Shown in pieces: positions 1 to 6,604 of a DNA stretch of 28,600 nt. Within the stretch, counting starts at the first letter, position 1. Each line of letters starts with the position of its first letter. Below the pieces are notes generated by a model, which worked only from the letters and a program-made list of their open reading frames with translations, ran no database searches and was not told the origin of the DNA. Made by a program: the position numbers and the translations under genes. This DNA is from a virus, in IMG/VR virus record IMGVR_UViG_3300025636_000512, positions 1 through 28,600 of that record; one strand, written 5' to 3'.

Positions 1-502
1 ATACTGCTTCATTAATCTTCCTTTTCTTCCAAATCTCAAAAGTTACTCCGGGGTGTTCTTCTGTCCAAGTACGTTCGAACAAACTTTCAATCTTCTTTAA
101 CGGTAAGAATGTGTCACACGCATAAGCACCAGGAATACGACTTAAATAAAACTCGTCAATAACGCCTAGTGTTTGTTCAATAATATTAGGACCGCCGATA
201 ACCCAAGTAATCAAACTAGGATATTCTTCTGCAAGACGTTGCACACTTAAATTTAGATCACCACTAATGTATTTGTCAGCACCTGGGTACTCTGCAGGAC
301 GAGTAGTTGCTAATACATTTACTCGTTTGGGCAACGGACGCGGCATATGAGGATCTTCCCATGTAGTAGATCCCATAATAACAACGTGTCCTGCTGTATT
401 TTCTTTAAACCATTTAAGGTCTGTGCTGTTATGCGGCCAAGGTAGTGTGCCGTTTTTGCTTACACCACCGTAATCATCACATGCTAGTATTGCTTTAATC
501 AT
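1..502 (-). CDS. folA: Dihydrofolate reductase, 3' end cut off by the window edge
   Basis: I translated the minus strand from the ATG at 500-502. The frame stays open to the left edge, giving about 167 residues. It begins MIKAILACDDYGGVSKNG and continues with LPWPHNSTDLKWFKENT, then VVIMGSTTWED, and later WVIGGPNIIEQTL, the classical DHFR order: the Leu-Pro-Trp substrate loop, the NADPH-binding G-S/R-T-T segment and the Ile-Gly-Gly loop. DHFR reduces dihydrofolate to tetrahydrofolate with NADPH and supports thymidylate synthesis; T4 (frd) and many marine T4-like phages carry one. The ATG directly follows the stop codon of the ferredoxin gene (503-505), so the two are probably co-transcribed and coupled. 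The C-terminus lies outside the window. Family assignment is secure; phage-specific properties are inferred. Confidence 0.93.
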   Translation of the reverse strand, partial: MIKAILACDDYGGVSKNGTLPWPHNSTDLKWFKENTAGHVVIMGSTTWEDPHMPRPLPKRVNVLATTRPAEYPGADKYISGDLNLSVQRLAEEYPSLITWVIGGPNIIEQTLGVIDEFYLSRIPGAYACDTFLPLKKIESLFERTWTEEHPGVTFEIWKKRKINEAV

Positions 503-850
503 TTAACTTCCTTTGCCGGGTAGTTCGCTCATTAATCCGTTATCGTACTTATCAGGAACGCCTTCCCACTCTAGTGCATCTGCAGGTGCTTCGCCCTTTT
601 CAGTAATTACTGGCCAAATCAAACTATATTTAAGATTAATATCATACCATTTATCTGCTTCAGTATCTAATTCAGTATCTGAGAAGATTGCCCCGGGTCC
701 GCACTCTGGAACACAAACACCGCAATCAATACACTCGTCTGGATTAATTACTAGAAAGTTCTCGCCTTCATAAAAGCAGTCTACCGGACACACTTCTACA
801 CAATCCATATTTTTACATTTAATACAGTTGTCAGTTACTAGATAAGTCAT
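503..850 (-). CDS. fdxA: 7Fe (3Fe-4S/4Fe-4S) ferredoxin, FdxA-like
   Basis: This 115-residue protein closely resembles bacterial seven-iron ferredoxins of the Azotobacter FdI/FdxA type. It starts [13 protein letters not shown] and has the double cysteine pattern C9, C12, C17, C21 followed by C40, C43, C46, C50 ([11 protein letters not shown]). In the family C9, C17 and C50 hold the 3Fe-4S cluster, and C21 with C40/C43/C46 the 4Fe-4S cluster. The family C-terminal extension is present ([11 protein letters not shown]), so it is full length and not the plant-type 2Fe-2S ferredoxin known from cyanophages. One difference: the last cysteine is followed by Gly rather than the usual Pro. It lies 3 bases after the clamp loader stop and directly before DHFR. 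Its role would be electron transfer during infection; the electron donor and acceptor cannot be told from the sequence. Confidence 0.92.
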   Translation of the reverse strand: MTYLVTDNCIKCKNMDCVEVCPVDCFYEGENFLVINPDECIDCGVCVPECGPGAIFSDTELDTEADKWYDINLKYSLIWPVITEKGEAPADALEWEGVPDKYDNGLMSELPGKGS

Positions 851-853
851 ATA

Positions 854-1768
854 TTAAAGTCGTCCTAGGCGAATAAGTGTCGCCGCTAAGTTAATCTCTG
901 GGTCTGCTACCAACGCATGATCTACTAACCCTTGTTTAATAATTAGCACAGCTGAGTCTTGTTGCTCTTCGTTTCCGAACACATCGACATTGTCATACAA
1001 CCAGCGATAAATCTCATCCATCTCTTCTGGCAACACTTGACTGCAAATAAGTTTACGTGCTTCTGTAATTTTACCTGCTTTAAACAAGTCTACCATTTCA
1101 AGTTTGTAGTCACTTGTTGACGCATCTGCGTTCTTAGTAATCAGTGTACCTGTTTGCGATTCTAATTGTACTGTGTTGATACACTTGCGCAAGTCTGGAT
1201 AGTAAGCCTTGACATACGTATCTAAGGTGTCTAATTCAAATTGTACGCTCTCTGTGAGCAGGATTTCGGCCATACGTGCCGTAAACTCTACCTGATCAAT
1301 CTTAGCAATGTGCATGTGCTGACAGCGACTGTGAATAGCTGGCATAATCTTGTTGGGATAGTTACAAGTTAAGATAAAGCGTACACTATGACTGTAGTCT
1401 TCCATCAAGTTGCGTAGTGCAGGCTGCACACTGTTGATGTTCATATAGTCTGCTTCGTCAATCAGCACAACCTTAAAGTCACCAAACGGCATAGTCTGAC
1501 AGAATGTAATAAGTTTGTCAACCCATTCAATCTTACGTGCTTCTTTAGATCCGTTAGCAACCATAACGTCAGTGTCTTGCACATCAAGTTGATTGATAAG
1601 AATCTTAGCAATAGTTGTCTTGCCTAGTCCTGCACTGCCACTTAGTAAAATATGCGGAATACTTCCACTGTCGATCCAGCCTTTGATCTGTTCACGCTGA
1701 TTTTCATCACGAAACACATAACCGTCTACACTGTTAGGACGATACTTTTCTACCCATAGTTCTTTCAT
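854..1768 (-). CDS. 44: Sliding clamp loader large subunit, gp44-like AAA+ ATPase
   Basis: The 304 residues compare with about 319 in T4 gp44. It begins with the clamp-loader signature WVEKYRP (5-11). The Walker A loop is GSAGLGKTT (44-52), Walker B ends in DEAD (104-107), and SRC with the arginine finger is at 147-149. In T4, gp44 and gp62 form the ATP-driven complex that places the gp45 clamp on DNA for the gp43 polymerase. The partners gp45, gp62 and gp43 are not in this window. The start ATG overlaps the aldolase stop by 4 bases (ATGA), indicating translational coupling, and ferredoxin follows after 3 bases. Family is certain; the gp44 assignment rests on size, the SRC motif and the phage context. 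Confidence 0.95.
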   Translation of the reverse strand: MKELWVEKYRPNSVDGYVFRDENQREQIKGWIDSGSIPHILLSGSAGLGKTTIAKILINQLDVQDTDVMVANGSKEARKIEWVDKLITFCQTMPFGDFKVVLIDEADYMNINSVQPALRNLMEDYSHSVRFILTCNYPNKIMPAIHSRCQHMHIAKIDQVEFTARMAEILLTESVQFELDTLDTYVKAYYPDLRKCINTVQLESQTGTLITKNADASTSDYKLEMVDLFKAGKITEARKLICSQVLPEEMDEIYRWLYDNVDVFGNEEQQDSAVLIIKQGLVDHALVADPEINLAATLIRLGRL

Positions 1769-2574
1769 TCACTTGCCTCTGTTATCATTTTAATATTATT
1801 ACTAATTATAGCATCAAACTCAGCGTCAGTCAAGTCATAACGTAAACCTTCTGACAACGCTCTACTAAAACTAGCAGTTACATCGTCATTAAGTCCTAGT
1901 CTATTACATGCTTCTGCTGTACTGTAACCACCGCTTAGAAACACAACACGTTCTACATTAGGAAACACTGTAAGGTTGTGATACAAGTTGGGCACTTCTG
2001 GCGGCGTTAGTTTGAGAATACACTTGCCTGGATATTCATCTAAGAACTCTTGCAAGTGATACATAAGAGCGTCTTCGACTTCAGCTTTGATAGGATGATC
2101 AATGGGCACTTCTGGTTCAATAATAGGTACAAGCCCATGCTCCCAAATAGTACGAGCAAGGGTAAATTGTTGTTTGAGTACAGGATGAATCATGCCTGTA
2201 CCATGTACAATACTGCGCATCTTAGTGCCATAGATTCGAGGACCAATGCCGTTTGTAGCAAACTCCAACATCTGCTTTACTGGAAACTGTTTGAGTGTTC
2301 CATCTTCGTCACAACCACTATCAATCTTTAGGAACGTGTCAATACCTTTTTCATCCAAGATGTTAACCATGCCACGTGTGACTGTGTCTTGGTAGAGGAT
2401 TGCTCCCCAGATGTTTGAGTCGTTGAAGTCAGGACTGTTGACCATTCTAAGACGCATAGCATGAACTTTCTCCATCTTGTCTGCTTCTGTGTACGCTTGT
2501 CCGTAGCGTTCTAATACACCACCTGTGCTTCCGCCGCTGTGATCCATTGCTGCAATAAATCTATGATCACTCAT
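1765..2574 (-). CDS. fda: Class I fructose-bisphosphate aldolase
   Basis: With the start at 2574 the protein has 269 residues and resembles the bacterial class I aldolases of the Staphylococcus Fda type. It opens FIAAMDHSGGST, then FLKIDSG (81-87), YGTKMRS (115-121), IIEPEV (151-156), CILKLTPP (185-192) and FLSGGYS (212-218). Lys188 in the LKLT segment is the expected Schiff-base lysine, and the acidic pair in IIEPEV is also kept. The enzyme would interconvert fructose 1,6-bisphosphate with dihydroxyacetone phosphate and glyceraldehyde 3-phosphate. A longer frame opens at 2628, but ATG 2574 fits where the homologous region begins and overlaps the HAD gene end by only 8 bases. The lack of gaps in conserved blocks argues for a working auxiliary metabolic gene; flux direction during infection is unknown. 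Confidence 0.9.
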   Translation of the reverse strand: MSDHRFIAAMDHSGGSTGGVLERYGQAYTEADKMEKVHAMRLRMVNSPDFNDSNIWGAILYQDTVTRGMVNILDEKGIDTFLKIDSGCDEDGTLKQFPVKQMLEFATNGIGPRIYGTKMRSIVHGTGMIHPVLKQQFTLARTIWEHGLVPIIEPEVPIDHPIKAEVEDALMYHLQEFLDEYPGKCILKLTPPEVPNLYHNLTVFPNVERVVFLSGGYSTAEACNRLGLNDDVTASFSRALSEGLRYDLTDAEFDAIISNNIKMITEASE

Positions 2575-2899
2575 ATGTTTCGCCTGTTTCACGGAAGAAA
2601 TTTTCACTCCAAAACGCTTTGTCGTCAATCCAAATATCGTAATGTTCTTTTTCGCCTACGCTTAATTCGTGAAACTTAGCACCCCAGCTTATTAGCTGAT
2701 CGTTAGTAAGTTTATAATAGTCAATTTTACTAACAGCACCACGTGCTGTCATATACTTAATTGTATGGCCTGCATCATACAATGCATTTATTTTTGCAAT
2801 ACGATCCATCATAGGTTCGTGTAGTGCGTAATCTTTAGTTCCATCTGCTTTTAAAACTTCATTACAAATAGTACCATCGATATCTATAACATACTTCAT
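2567..2899 (-). CDS. Small HAD-superfamily phosphatase-like protein
   Basis: This 110-residue protein shows the HAD catalytic layout in a capless, minimal form. Motif I is VIDIDGT with the nucleophile D6 and general acid D8; motif II is YMTARG with T51; a lysine around 75-84 could serve as motif III; motif IV is IDDKA with D92/D93. Such proteins hydrolyse small phosphate esters or act in sugar-nucleotide metabolism; substrate cannot be predicted. The start overlaps the stop of the 57-residue gene (ATGA), and its end overlaps the aldolase start, so all three are one translational unit. Placement before a sugar-phosphate aldolase makes a phosphosugar substrate conceivable, but that is a guess. 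Confidence 0.8.
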   Translation of the reverse strand: MKYVIDIDGTICNEVLKADGTKDYALHEPMMDRIAKINALYDAGHTIKYMTARGAVSKIDYYKLTNDQLISWGAKFHELSVGEKEHYDIWIDDKAFWSENFFRETGETYE

Positions 2900-3069
2900 T
2901 TATTACTTTCTTCATTCTTCTTCTTACGGCGCTGATAAAACCCACCGGTATATTCAATGTTTTCAGTTACTTCATAAGCTTTACATACTGTAATCTTATT
3001 ACCTTTTTTTAAATATTCATCAACTAGTCTTTGTGTTTCGAGATCAGGCTCTGGTGGTACAGGGTTCAT
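2896..3069 (-). CDS. Small conserved-looking protein, 57 aa, function unknown
   Basis: I translated this from ATG 3069. The protein begins MNPVPPEPDLETQRLVDEYL, contains KKGNKITVCKAYEVTENIEY, and ends in a very basic segment with RRKKK. The stop TGA overlaps the ATG of the HAD gene in an ATGA arrangement, which is strong evidence that it is translated. A good Shine-Dalgarno (GGAGT) lies upstream in the AT-rich stretch before the start. It has one cysteine and no membrane segment. The N-terminal half looks amphipathic and the C-terminus could bind nucleic acid. I recall similar short basic proteins with a KGGK(I/V)T core in marine T4-like phages, but cannot name a function. Confidence 0.75.
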   Translation of the reverse strand: MNPVPPEPDLETQRLVDEYLKKGNKITVCKAYEVTENIEYTGGFYQRRKKKNEESNK

Positions 3070-3093
3070 TGTTAGATTACTCCATTTTTAAGT

Positions 3094-3258
3094 TTATTTT
3101 TCATTTTCTTGTTTTAATCTCCACGGGCAGTAAAAATCTGACCAAGCACCATATACAAAGTAGGCTGCAAATCCGCCAAAAATACTACCACTGAATATAA
3201 GTCCAGTCATAAAGTCTGCGGCTAGAAATGCTGCTGGATAATCATACCAACGTATCAA
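3094..3258 (-). CDS. Small membrane protein, 54 aa, probable TTG start
   Basis: The reading frame from 3258 gives (M)IRWYDYPAAFLAADFMTGL, then a Gly/Ala/Phe-rich hydrophobic stretch, and ends YCPWRLKQENEK. Residues roughly 9-38 form one or two membrane passes. No ATG precedes the conserved-looking start, but TTG at 3256-3258 overlaps the exonuclease stop as TTGA, the same arrangement as the ATGA overlaps elsewhere in this cluster. The first in-frame ATG is 16 codons further in and would remove half of the hydrophobic part. It lies between the exonuclease and the 57-aa gene, filling what would otherwise be a 185-base gap. Location would be the host inner membrane; function unknown. Confidence 0.65.
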   Translation of the reverse strand: MIRWYDYPAAFLAADFMTGLIFSGSIFGGFAAYFVYGAWSDFYCPWRLKQENEK

Positions 3259-3794
3259 CGAGTTACTCCTAGTTCCTTGTATGCAAATTGCACACCTTTT
3301 GCTTGAAAGTAAGCGTCTGCTAGTGCGTTGTGCAAGTCAGTTTGCTTTAATACTTTGCGTGGATCAACTTTACAGCATCCGAAAAGTGTGCGAGCATCTT
3401 TGATTTGCCAAAACTGCCAAGGAATGGGAACACCTAACATACGATACATATCTTCCATAATAGTCAAGTCAAAGCCGTAGCCTTGTCCCCAGATAGTATC
3501 ACATCCTACTGCCCACTTGCTGACCTGTCGCAGAGCTTCTTCTACAGTCACGGCGCCCGTTTGGTCAAATGCTTCTTCCATTGCTTTAGGATCTTGTTTA
3601 GCCCACCATGCAATAGTATCATCACTTGTAGTACGTCCTAAACGATCCTGATCGTCTACACTAACTTTAAGATATAGTTCGCTGTGTGGCTCACTATCGT
3701 CAAATGGATTAAATTTGATTGCTCCTAAACTTAGTACAGTACAGCTAGGCTTTGTGTCTAGTGTTTCTAAGTCAATCATTCCGTGAGTAGCCAT
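3255..3794 (-). CDS. dexA: DEDD-family 3'-5' exonuclease, DexA-like
   Basis: The 179-residue protein has the three exonuclease blocks of the DnaQ/RNase T fold. Exo I is MIDLET with D8 and E10; Exo II is GYGFDLTIMEDM with D109; Exo III is HNALADA with H155 and D160. Conserved SLGAIKF (22-28) and WWAKQ (63-67) match the phage exonuclease A / Rv2179c-like subgroup. T4 DexA is 227 residues, so this is a shorter form. It would degrade DNA or RNA from the 3' end using two metal ions. Start ATG 3794 is preceded by AGGG at suitable spacing and follows the membrane-protein stop by 2 bases. The stop overlaps the TTG of the next small gene. Whether DNA or RNA is the substrate is not decided by sequence. 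Confidence 0.88.
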   Translation of the reverse strand: MATHGMIDLETLDTKPSCTVLSLGAIKFNPFDDSEPHSELYLKVSVDDQDRLGRTTSDDTIAWWAKQDPKAMEEAFDQTGAVTVEEALRQVSKWAVGCDTIWGQGYGFDLTIMEDMYRMLGVPIPWQFWQIKDARTLFGCCKVDPRKVLKQTDLHNALADAYFQAKGVQFAYKELGVTR

Positions 3795-3796
3795 AG

Positions 3797-3958
3797 TTAG
3801 CCCTTCCTATTTTCTTGTCCAATGCCTGAGATAATAAGGAATATGTAAAGAATAGGCCAAGCCCATCCTGTTAAGAATCCTGTAATGTGTAGTGTCATTA
3901 GTGCAATGCCTGTAAGTCCTGTTGTACCTACGCCTGCTGTTTGTGGTGTAATTTTCAT
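3797..3958 (-). CDS. Small membrane protein, 53 aa
   Basis: The frame opens at 3985, but the ATG at 3958 has a clear AAGGAG six bases upstream, so the protein most likely starts MKITPQTAGVGTTGL. Residues about 10-45 are hydrophobic (IALMTLHITGF and WAWPILYIFLIISG), suggesting two short membrane passes joined by a Gly-Trp turn. It ends in the charged tail GQENRKG. It is the first gene after the AT-rich SGNH pair, follows a possible promoter, and lies 2 bases before the exonuclease. It has no recognisable family. Two small membrane proteins flank the exonuclease, as is common in T4-like early regions. Confidence 0.72.
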   Translation of the reverse strand: MKITPQTAGVGTTGLTGIALMTLHITGFLTGWAWPILYIFLIISGIGQENRKG

Positions 3959-3976
3959 AAAAAACTCCTTAGCTTT

Positions 3977-4004
3977 AGTATACACTATAACATATAAATG
4001 CTAA
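3977..4004 (-). promoter_or_regulatory. Possible sigma70-type promoter
   Basis: On the minus strand TTAGCA (3999-4004), 16 bases of AT-rich sequence and TATACT (3977-3982) resemble a host-type promoter with a weak -35. It lies in the longest gap of the left gene block, just ahead of the AAGGAG ribosome site of the 53-aa gene. It could start transcription of the exonuclease-to-DHFR cluster independently of the late genes. In an AT-rich genome such matches occur by chance, so this is tentative. Confidence 0.3.
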
Positions 4005-4720
4005 GAAGTCAACTGATAAGTTTCTTTATAGTTAGAACTATTAATAAATTTGTTCTTAAAATCCGAAGTTAAATCGATAGGTTGCCAATCTTGGAAGTAA
4101 TTATATATCTTATTTGCCAAAATTTTATGGTTTTCTTCGTGCATATGATTAATACGAGGATCATTTTTATGGTCTACATAATATTTGCCTATTAACTCTT
4201 GATCTTCAAACTCTCCAAAGCATACATGACCTAAAGAACCGATAATACCTCTAATAGGATCGAATCCTGGTAACACTAGCATCTTTGGAGCATCTTCCTG
4301 TAAGGCAACAAATTTTAATGCATATTCTAACATTTTATAGTTTGCATCATTAGCTGTCTCATTAAGTAAATATCTTTTATAATTTTCTAATGCTTTTATT
4401 TCATTTTTAGATAAATTAACAGCTGGAGAGTATTGAAAGTTCGACATTTCAGGTTTATCTTTAAAAAACCATCTTCTAGACGAACATGTTAACTGTACTA
4501 TAAGATAATCTTCTGAAGTAAATTGATCTTGATATTTAACTAATTCATTAAAAATCCATTCATTAGCAGCACCCGGGCTAGCATGTATATTTAAATTAGG
4601 ATTATTTAATTTTTGTTGTAGTAATTCTACCCATGTTTTATCTATATCTTGCCAGTTGTTGCTGCCTTTAGTTTTTCTTCCATCGGCTGTATAACTATCT
4701 CCAAATACCCAAAGTGTCAT
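4001..4720 (-). CDS. SGNH/GDSL-hydrolase-like protein (copy 1)
   Basis: The 239 residues start MTLWVFGDSYTADG, carrying the GDSY block with candidate nucleophile S9, and end with a His-rich block DPRINHMHEENH (D187, H192) that fits the catalytic Asp-x-x-His region of SGNH hydrolases. In between, ASPGAANEWIFNEL resembles the oxyanion Gly/Asn block, and SSRRWFF is shared with its neighbour. Such enzymes cleave ester or acetyl groups, often on polysaccharides. ATG 4720 has GGAG just upstream. It is a diverged tandem duplicate of the next gene. The gene is much more AT-rich than its surroundings (13 of 60 bases G/C at 4021-4080), which suggests later acquisition. The substrate is unknown; modification of host or virion surface sugars is a guess. 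Confidence 0.75.
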   Translation of the reverse strand: MTLWVFGDSYTADGRKTKGSNNWQDIDKTWVELLQQKLNNPNLNIHASPGAANEWIFNELVKYQDQFTSEDYLIVQLTCSSRRWFFKDKPEMSNFQYSPAVNLSKNEIKALENYKRYLLNETANDANYKMLEYALKFVALQEDAPKMLVLPGFDPIRGIIGSLGHVCFGEFEDQELIGKYYVDHKNDPRINHMHEENHKILANKIYNYFQDWQPIDLTSDFKNKFINSSNYKETYQLTS

Positions 4721-5449
4721 TTAAATACTCCTATATATACTTTTTATAAATTCATTATTAAGATTGATGTCATGGTTAGTATCTTCAAAGAAATCAATAA
4801 CTTTACTGGCTAATATTTCATGATTAGCTTTAGAAAGATGATTCCATCTATCATCAGATGTTTTCTTGTAATACTTATCAAGCGTATTTTTACTATCAAA
4901 TTCAGCAGCAGTAATTTCTACTAATGTTCCTTGTATTCCTTGTATATGATGAAATCCTGGAATAATTAAAAATTTAGTATTATTACTTGCTACTTGATTT
5001 GCTATATTAATAGATGCCCAAAATATTGCATCGTATACTGCTTTATTAGCAAGTTCATTATTAAGGTGTTTTCCGTATTGATGAATAGCTTTAGTTTGGT
5101 TTCTAGATACTACGTTAGGATCAAAGGCACAATTAGTCCAATTAGCAAATTCTGGAGATTGCTCAAAGAACCACCTTCTATTATAGTCAGTAAGAACTAC
5201 AATAACACAATCATTAGACTTAAACTTATCTTTGTGTAACATAAGATTATGAAATATATATTCATTAGAACAACCTGCTATTGCATAGTTGTTATGAATA
5301 GTAGTACCTGTTAATTTCTTTGATACTATATTAAGCCAATTATTATCTAAACTTTGAAATTGTGGTAATTTATTAATTTCTCTTACTTTGTTTGATTCGG
5401 CCATATTTTGGATATCAACCGCAAAACTATCACCAAAAACATGCAACAT
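4721..5449 (-). CDS. SGNH/GDSL-hydrolase-like protein (copy 2)
   Basis: The 242-residue protein begins MLHVFGDSFAVDI, with candidate nucleophile S8, and has the C-terminal block DDRWNHLSKANH (D199, H204), followed by EILASKVIDFF. It aligns end to end with copy 1: the N-terminal GDS block, AIAGCSNEYIFHNL versus ASPGAANEWIFNEL, NRRWFF versus SRRWFF, and the PGFxxIxGI segment. The pair therefore arose by tandem duplication and has since diverged in sequence. Its stop directly abuts the ATG of copy 1. The start has only a weak ribosome site in the sequence TTTAATATG. The same low G+C as copy 1 sets both apart from the MazG and co-chaperonin genes. Confidence 0.73.
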   Translation of the reverse strand: MLHVFGDSFAVDIQNMAESNKVREINKLPQFQSLDNNWLNIVSKKLTGTTIHNNYAIAGCSNEYIFHNLMLHKDKFKSNDCVIVVLTDYNRRWFFEQSPEFANWTNCAFDPNVVSRNQTKAIHQYGKHLNNELANKAVYDAIFWASINIANQVASNNTKFLIIPGFHHIQGIQGTLVEITAAEFDSKNTLDKYYKKTSDDRWNHLSKANHEILASKVIDFFEDTNHDINLNNEFIKSIYRSI

Positions 5450-5455
5450 ATTAAA

Positions 5456-5812
5456 TTATTTTATAAACTGTTCTAGTTCAGGGGCCTTCCAGCCTTCCGG
5501 CTTTAGTACCTTGCCATCTTCACGCTTGCGTACTTTGCCTGTTTCGGCATCAATCTTAGCAAAGTTAGTGTTCATTACTTCTTTCCAAGCAGCTTCGCCA
5601 TTCCATCCAGCGGCACGAATAGCACCCACTGTTACAACTAGAATATCTACTAGTGCGTCTAACTGTTCTACCTTGTCGTCTGCTGCTACAGCCGCTACAA
5701 GTTCACTTACTTCTTCGTCAATAAGACCAAGATACATTTTGTAGTTTGCTTCACTTGCAGGTTGATCACATGCTGTGCCAAACTTGTTTACATCTTCAAA
5801 TACGTTTGTCAT
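5456..5812 (-). CDS. MazG-like / PRA-PH-type nucleotide pyrophosphohydrolase
   Basis: The 118-residue all-alpha protein has the metal-binding motif of the MazG/dUTPase-2 superfamily: EEVSEL (E33, E34, E37) followed by EQLDALVDILV (E49, D52, D56). The tail GKVRKREDGKVLKPEGWKAP is typical of the single-domain phage and integron versions. The enzyme would hydrolyse a nucleoside triphosphate, or a related nucleotide, to the monophosphate and pyrophosphate, cleaning the nucleotide pool or altering alarmone levels. It is half the size of bacterial MazG and has one catalytic domain. GAGGA precedes ATG 5812 and the gene lies 7 bases after the co-chaperonin. The exact nucleotide is not predictable. 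Confidence 0.85.
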   Translation of the reverse strand: MTNVFEDVNKFGTACDQPASEANYKMYLGLIDEEVSELVAAVAADDKVEQLDALVDILVVTVGAIRAAGWNGEAAWKEVMNTNFAKIDAETGKVRKREDGKVLKPEGWKAPELEQFIK

Positions 5813-5819
5813 TATTTCC

Positions 5820-6233
5820 TCAATAGCTAGGGTTTACAAATGCACTCGGATCAATAGTCGCGTGTTCACCGTCTGTAAACTCTTGACCAATCTGAATGCC
5901 AGTCGGTTTTTCTTTACTATATGCTAGTATACTTTCTAATTCAACTTTACGCATTTCAATTTCACCGTCAGATTCGGTTTCAATTTTTAGTCCACGAGTC
6001 CAACGACCATGTGCTACTAATATCCAATCTCCAACTTCGAACTCATCTTTGTTGTTTGGACCTTTGGAATACACCTTGCCCCAACGTGGATAAATTCCTC
6101 TAGTGTCACCGTCATCATTACTAAGTATAATTCCGCTTTTAGTAACTTGCTCACCAAAATGCATATCGATTACTAATACGTCTTCGCCTTTTGCTCGAGG
6201 AGTTCCTTTAATTGTATTAATATTTTGAACCAT
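5820..6233 (-). CDS. 31: GroES/gp31-like co-chaperonin
   Basis: The 137-residue protein has the beta-barrel signature of GroES. PRAKGEDVLVIDMHF opens the barrel, SGIILSND resembles the mobile loop, and GKVYSKGPNNKDEFEVGDWI with LVAHGRWTRGL form the core, ending in a conserved VELESILAY strand. It is longer than host GroES (about 97) and has a C-terminal extension from about residue 110, like phage versions. In T4, gp31 replaces GroES with host GroEL so that the large capsid protein gp23 can fold. ATG 6233 overlaps the upstream stop as TAATG, with AGGTGAT as ribosome site. Family is confident; equivalence to gp31 is inferred from the phage context. Confidence 0.85.
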   Translation of the reverse strand: MVQNINTIKGTPRAKGEDVLVIDMHFGEQVTKSGIILSNDDGDTRGIYPRWGKVYSKGPNNKDEFEVGDWILVAHGRWTRGLKIETESDGEIEMRKVELESILAYSKEKPTGIQIGQEFTDGEHATIDPSAFVNPSY

Positions 6234-6577
6234 TAATCACCTTTTTTTACAAAATTGCCGTCTTCGTCTTCAACCCACTCGTCATCTTCAAAAAGTTCTA
6301 GTTCTTCTTCAAGCAACTCAGCTGCTATAACTGCTTCTGGTTCAGCCTGTGCGCTTGCTCTTACTTCGTCAACAGCAGCGCCTTGATAATGTTCTTGAAC
6401 AATTTCGTCACGATTGCGTATAATCTTGCCTCCTGCGCCTAGTTCATCGCCTCGAGCATTAACTTTTGCGTTTCCTACTGCTGGGGTTAGTTCGTTTCTT
6501 TTACGTAGTAGATCCATGTCAACTACTTTACCGCGCATACTACGATGCTGTTTTCTTCCTGCTGATACTTTTGACAT
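6233..6577 (-). CDS. Conserved-looking phage protein with basic head and acidic tail, 114 aa
   Basis: The first 25 residues are basic (SAGRKQHRSMRGKVVDMDLL). The middle is GNAKVNARGDELGAGGKIIR, and the last 40 residues are strongly acidic (LLEEELELFEDDEWVEDEDG). The charge separation suggests an adaptor or an assembly-associated protein, and I recall similar basic-head, acidic-tail proteins from marine T4-like phages, without a name. A strong ribosome site AAAGGAGAAAG precedes ATG 6577. It is coupled to the co-chaperonin gene by TAATG, so a role linked to capsid folding is possible but unproven. No enzymatic motif is seen. Confidence 0.75.
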   Translation of the reverse strand: MSKVSAGRKQHRSMRGKVVDMDLLRKRNELTPAVGNAKVNARGDELGAGGKIIRNRDEIVQEHYQGAAVDEVRASAQAEPEAVIAAELLEEELELFEDDEWVEDEDGNFVKKGD

Positions 6578-6604
6578 ATCTTTCTCCTTTAAATATATAC
6601 TTAC

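Noticed and set aside
2575-2628. Upstream ATG (2628) for the aldolase
   Set aside because: It would add 18 residues not matching the family and increase the overlap with the HAD gene to 62 bases; ATG 2574 fits better.
3968-4005. Inverted repeat CTTAGC...GCTAAG as a terminator
   Set aside because: Six-base arms with a 26-base loop and no T-run; too weak.
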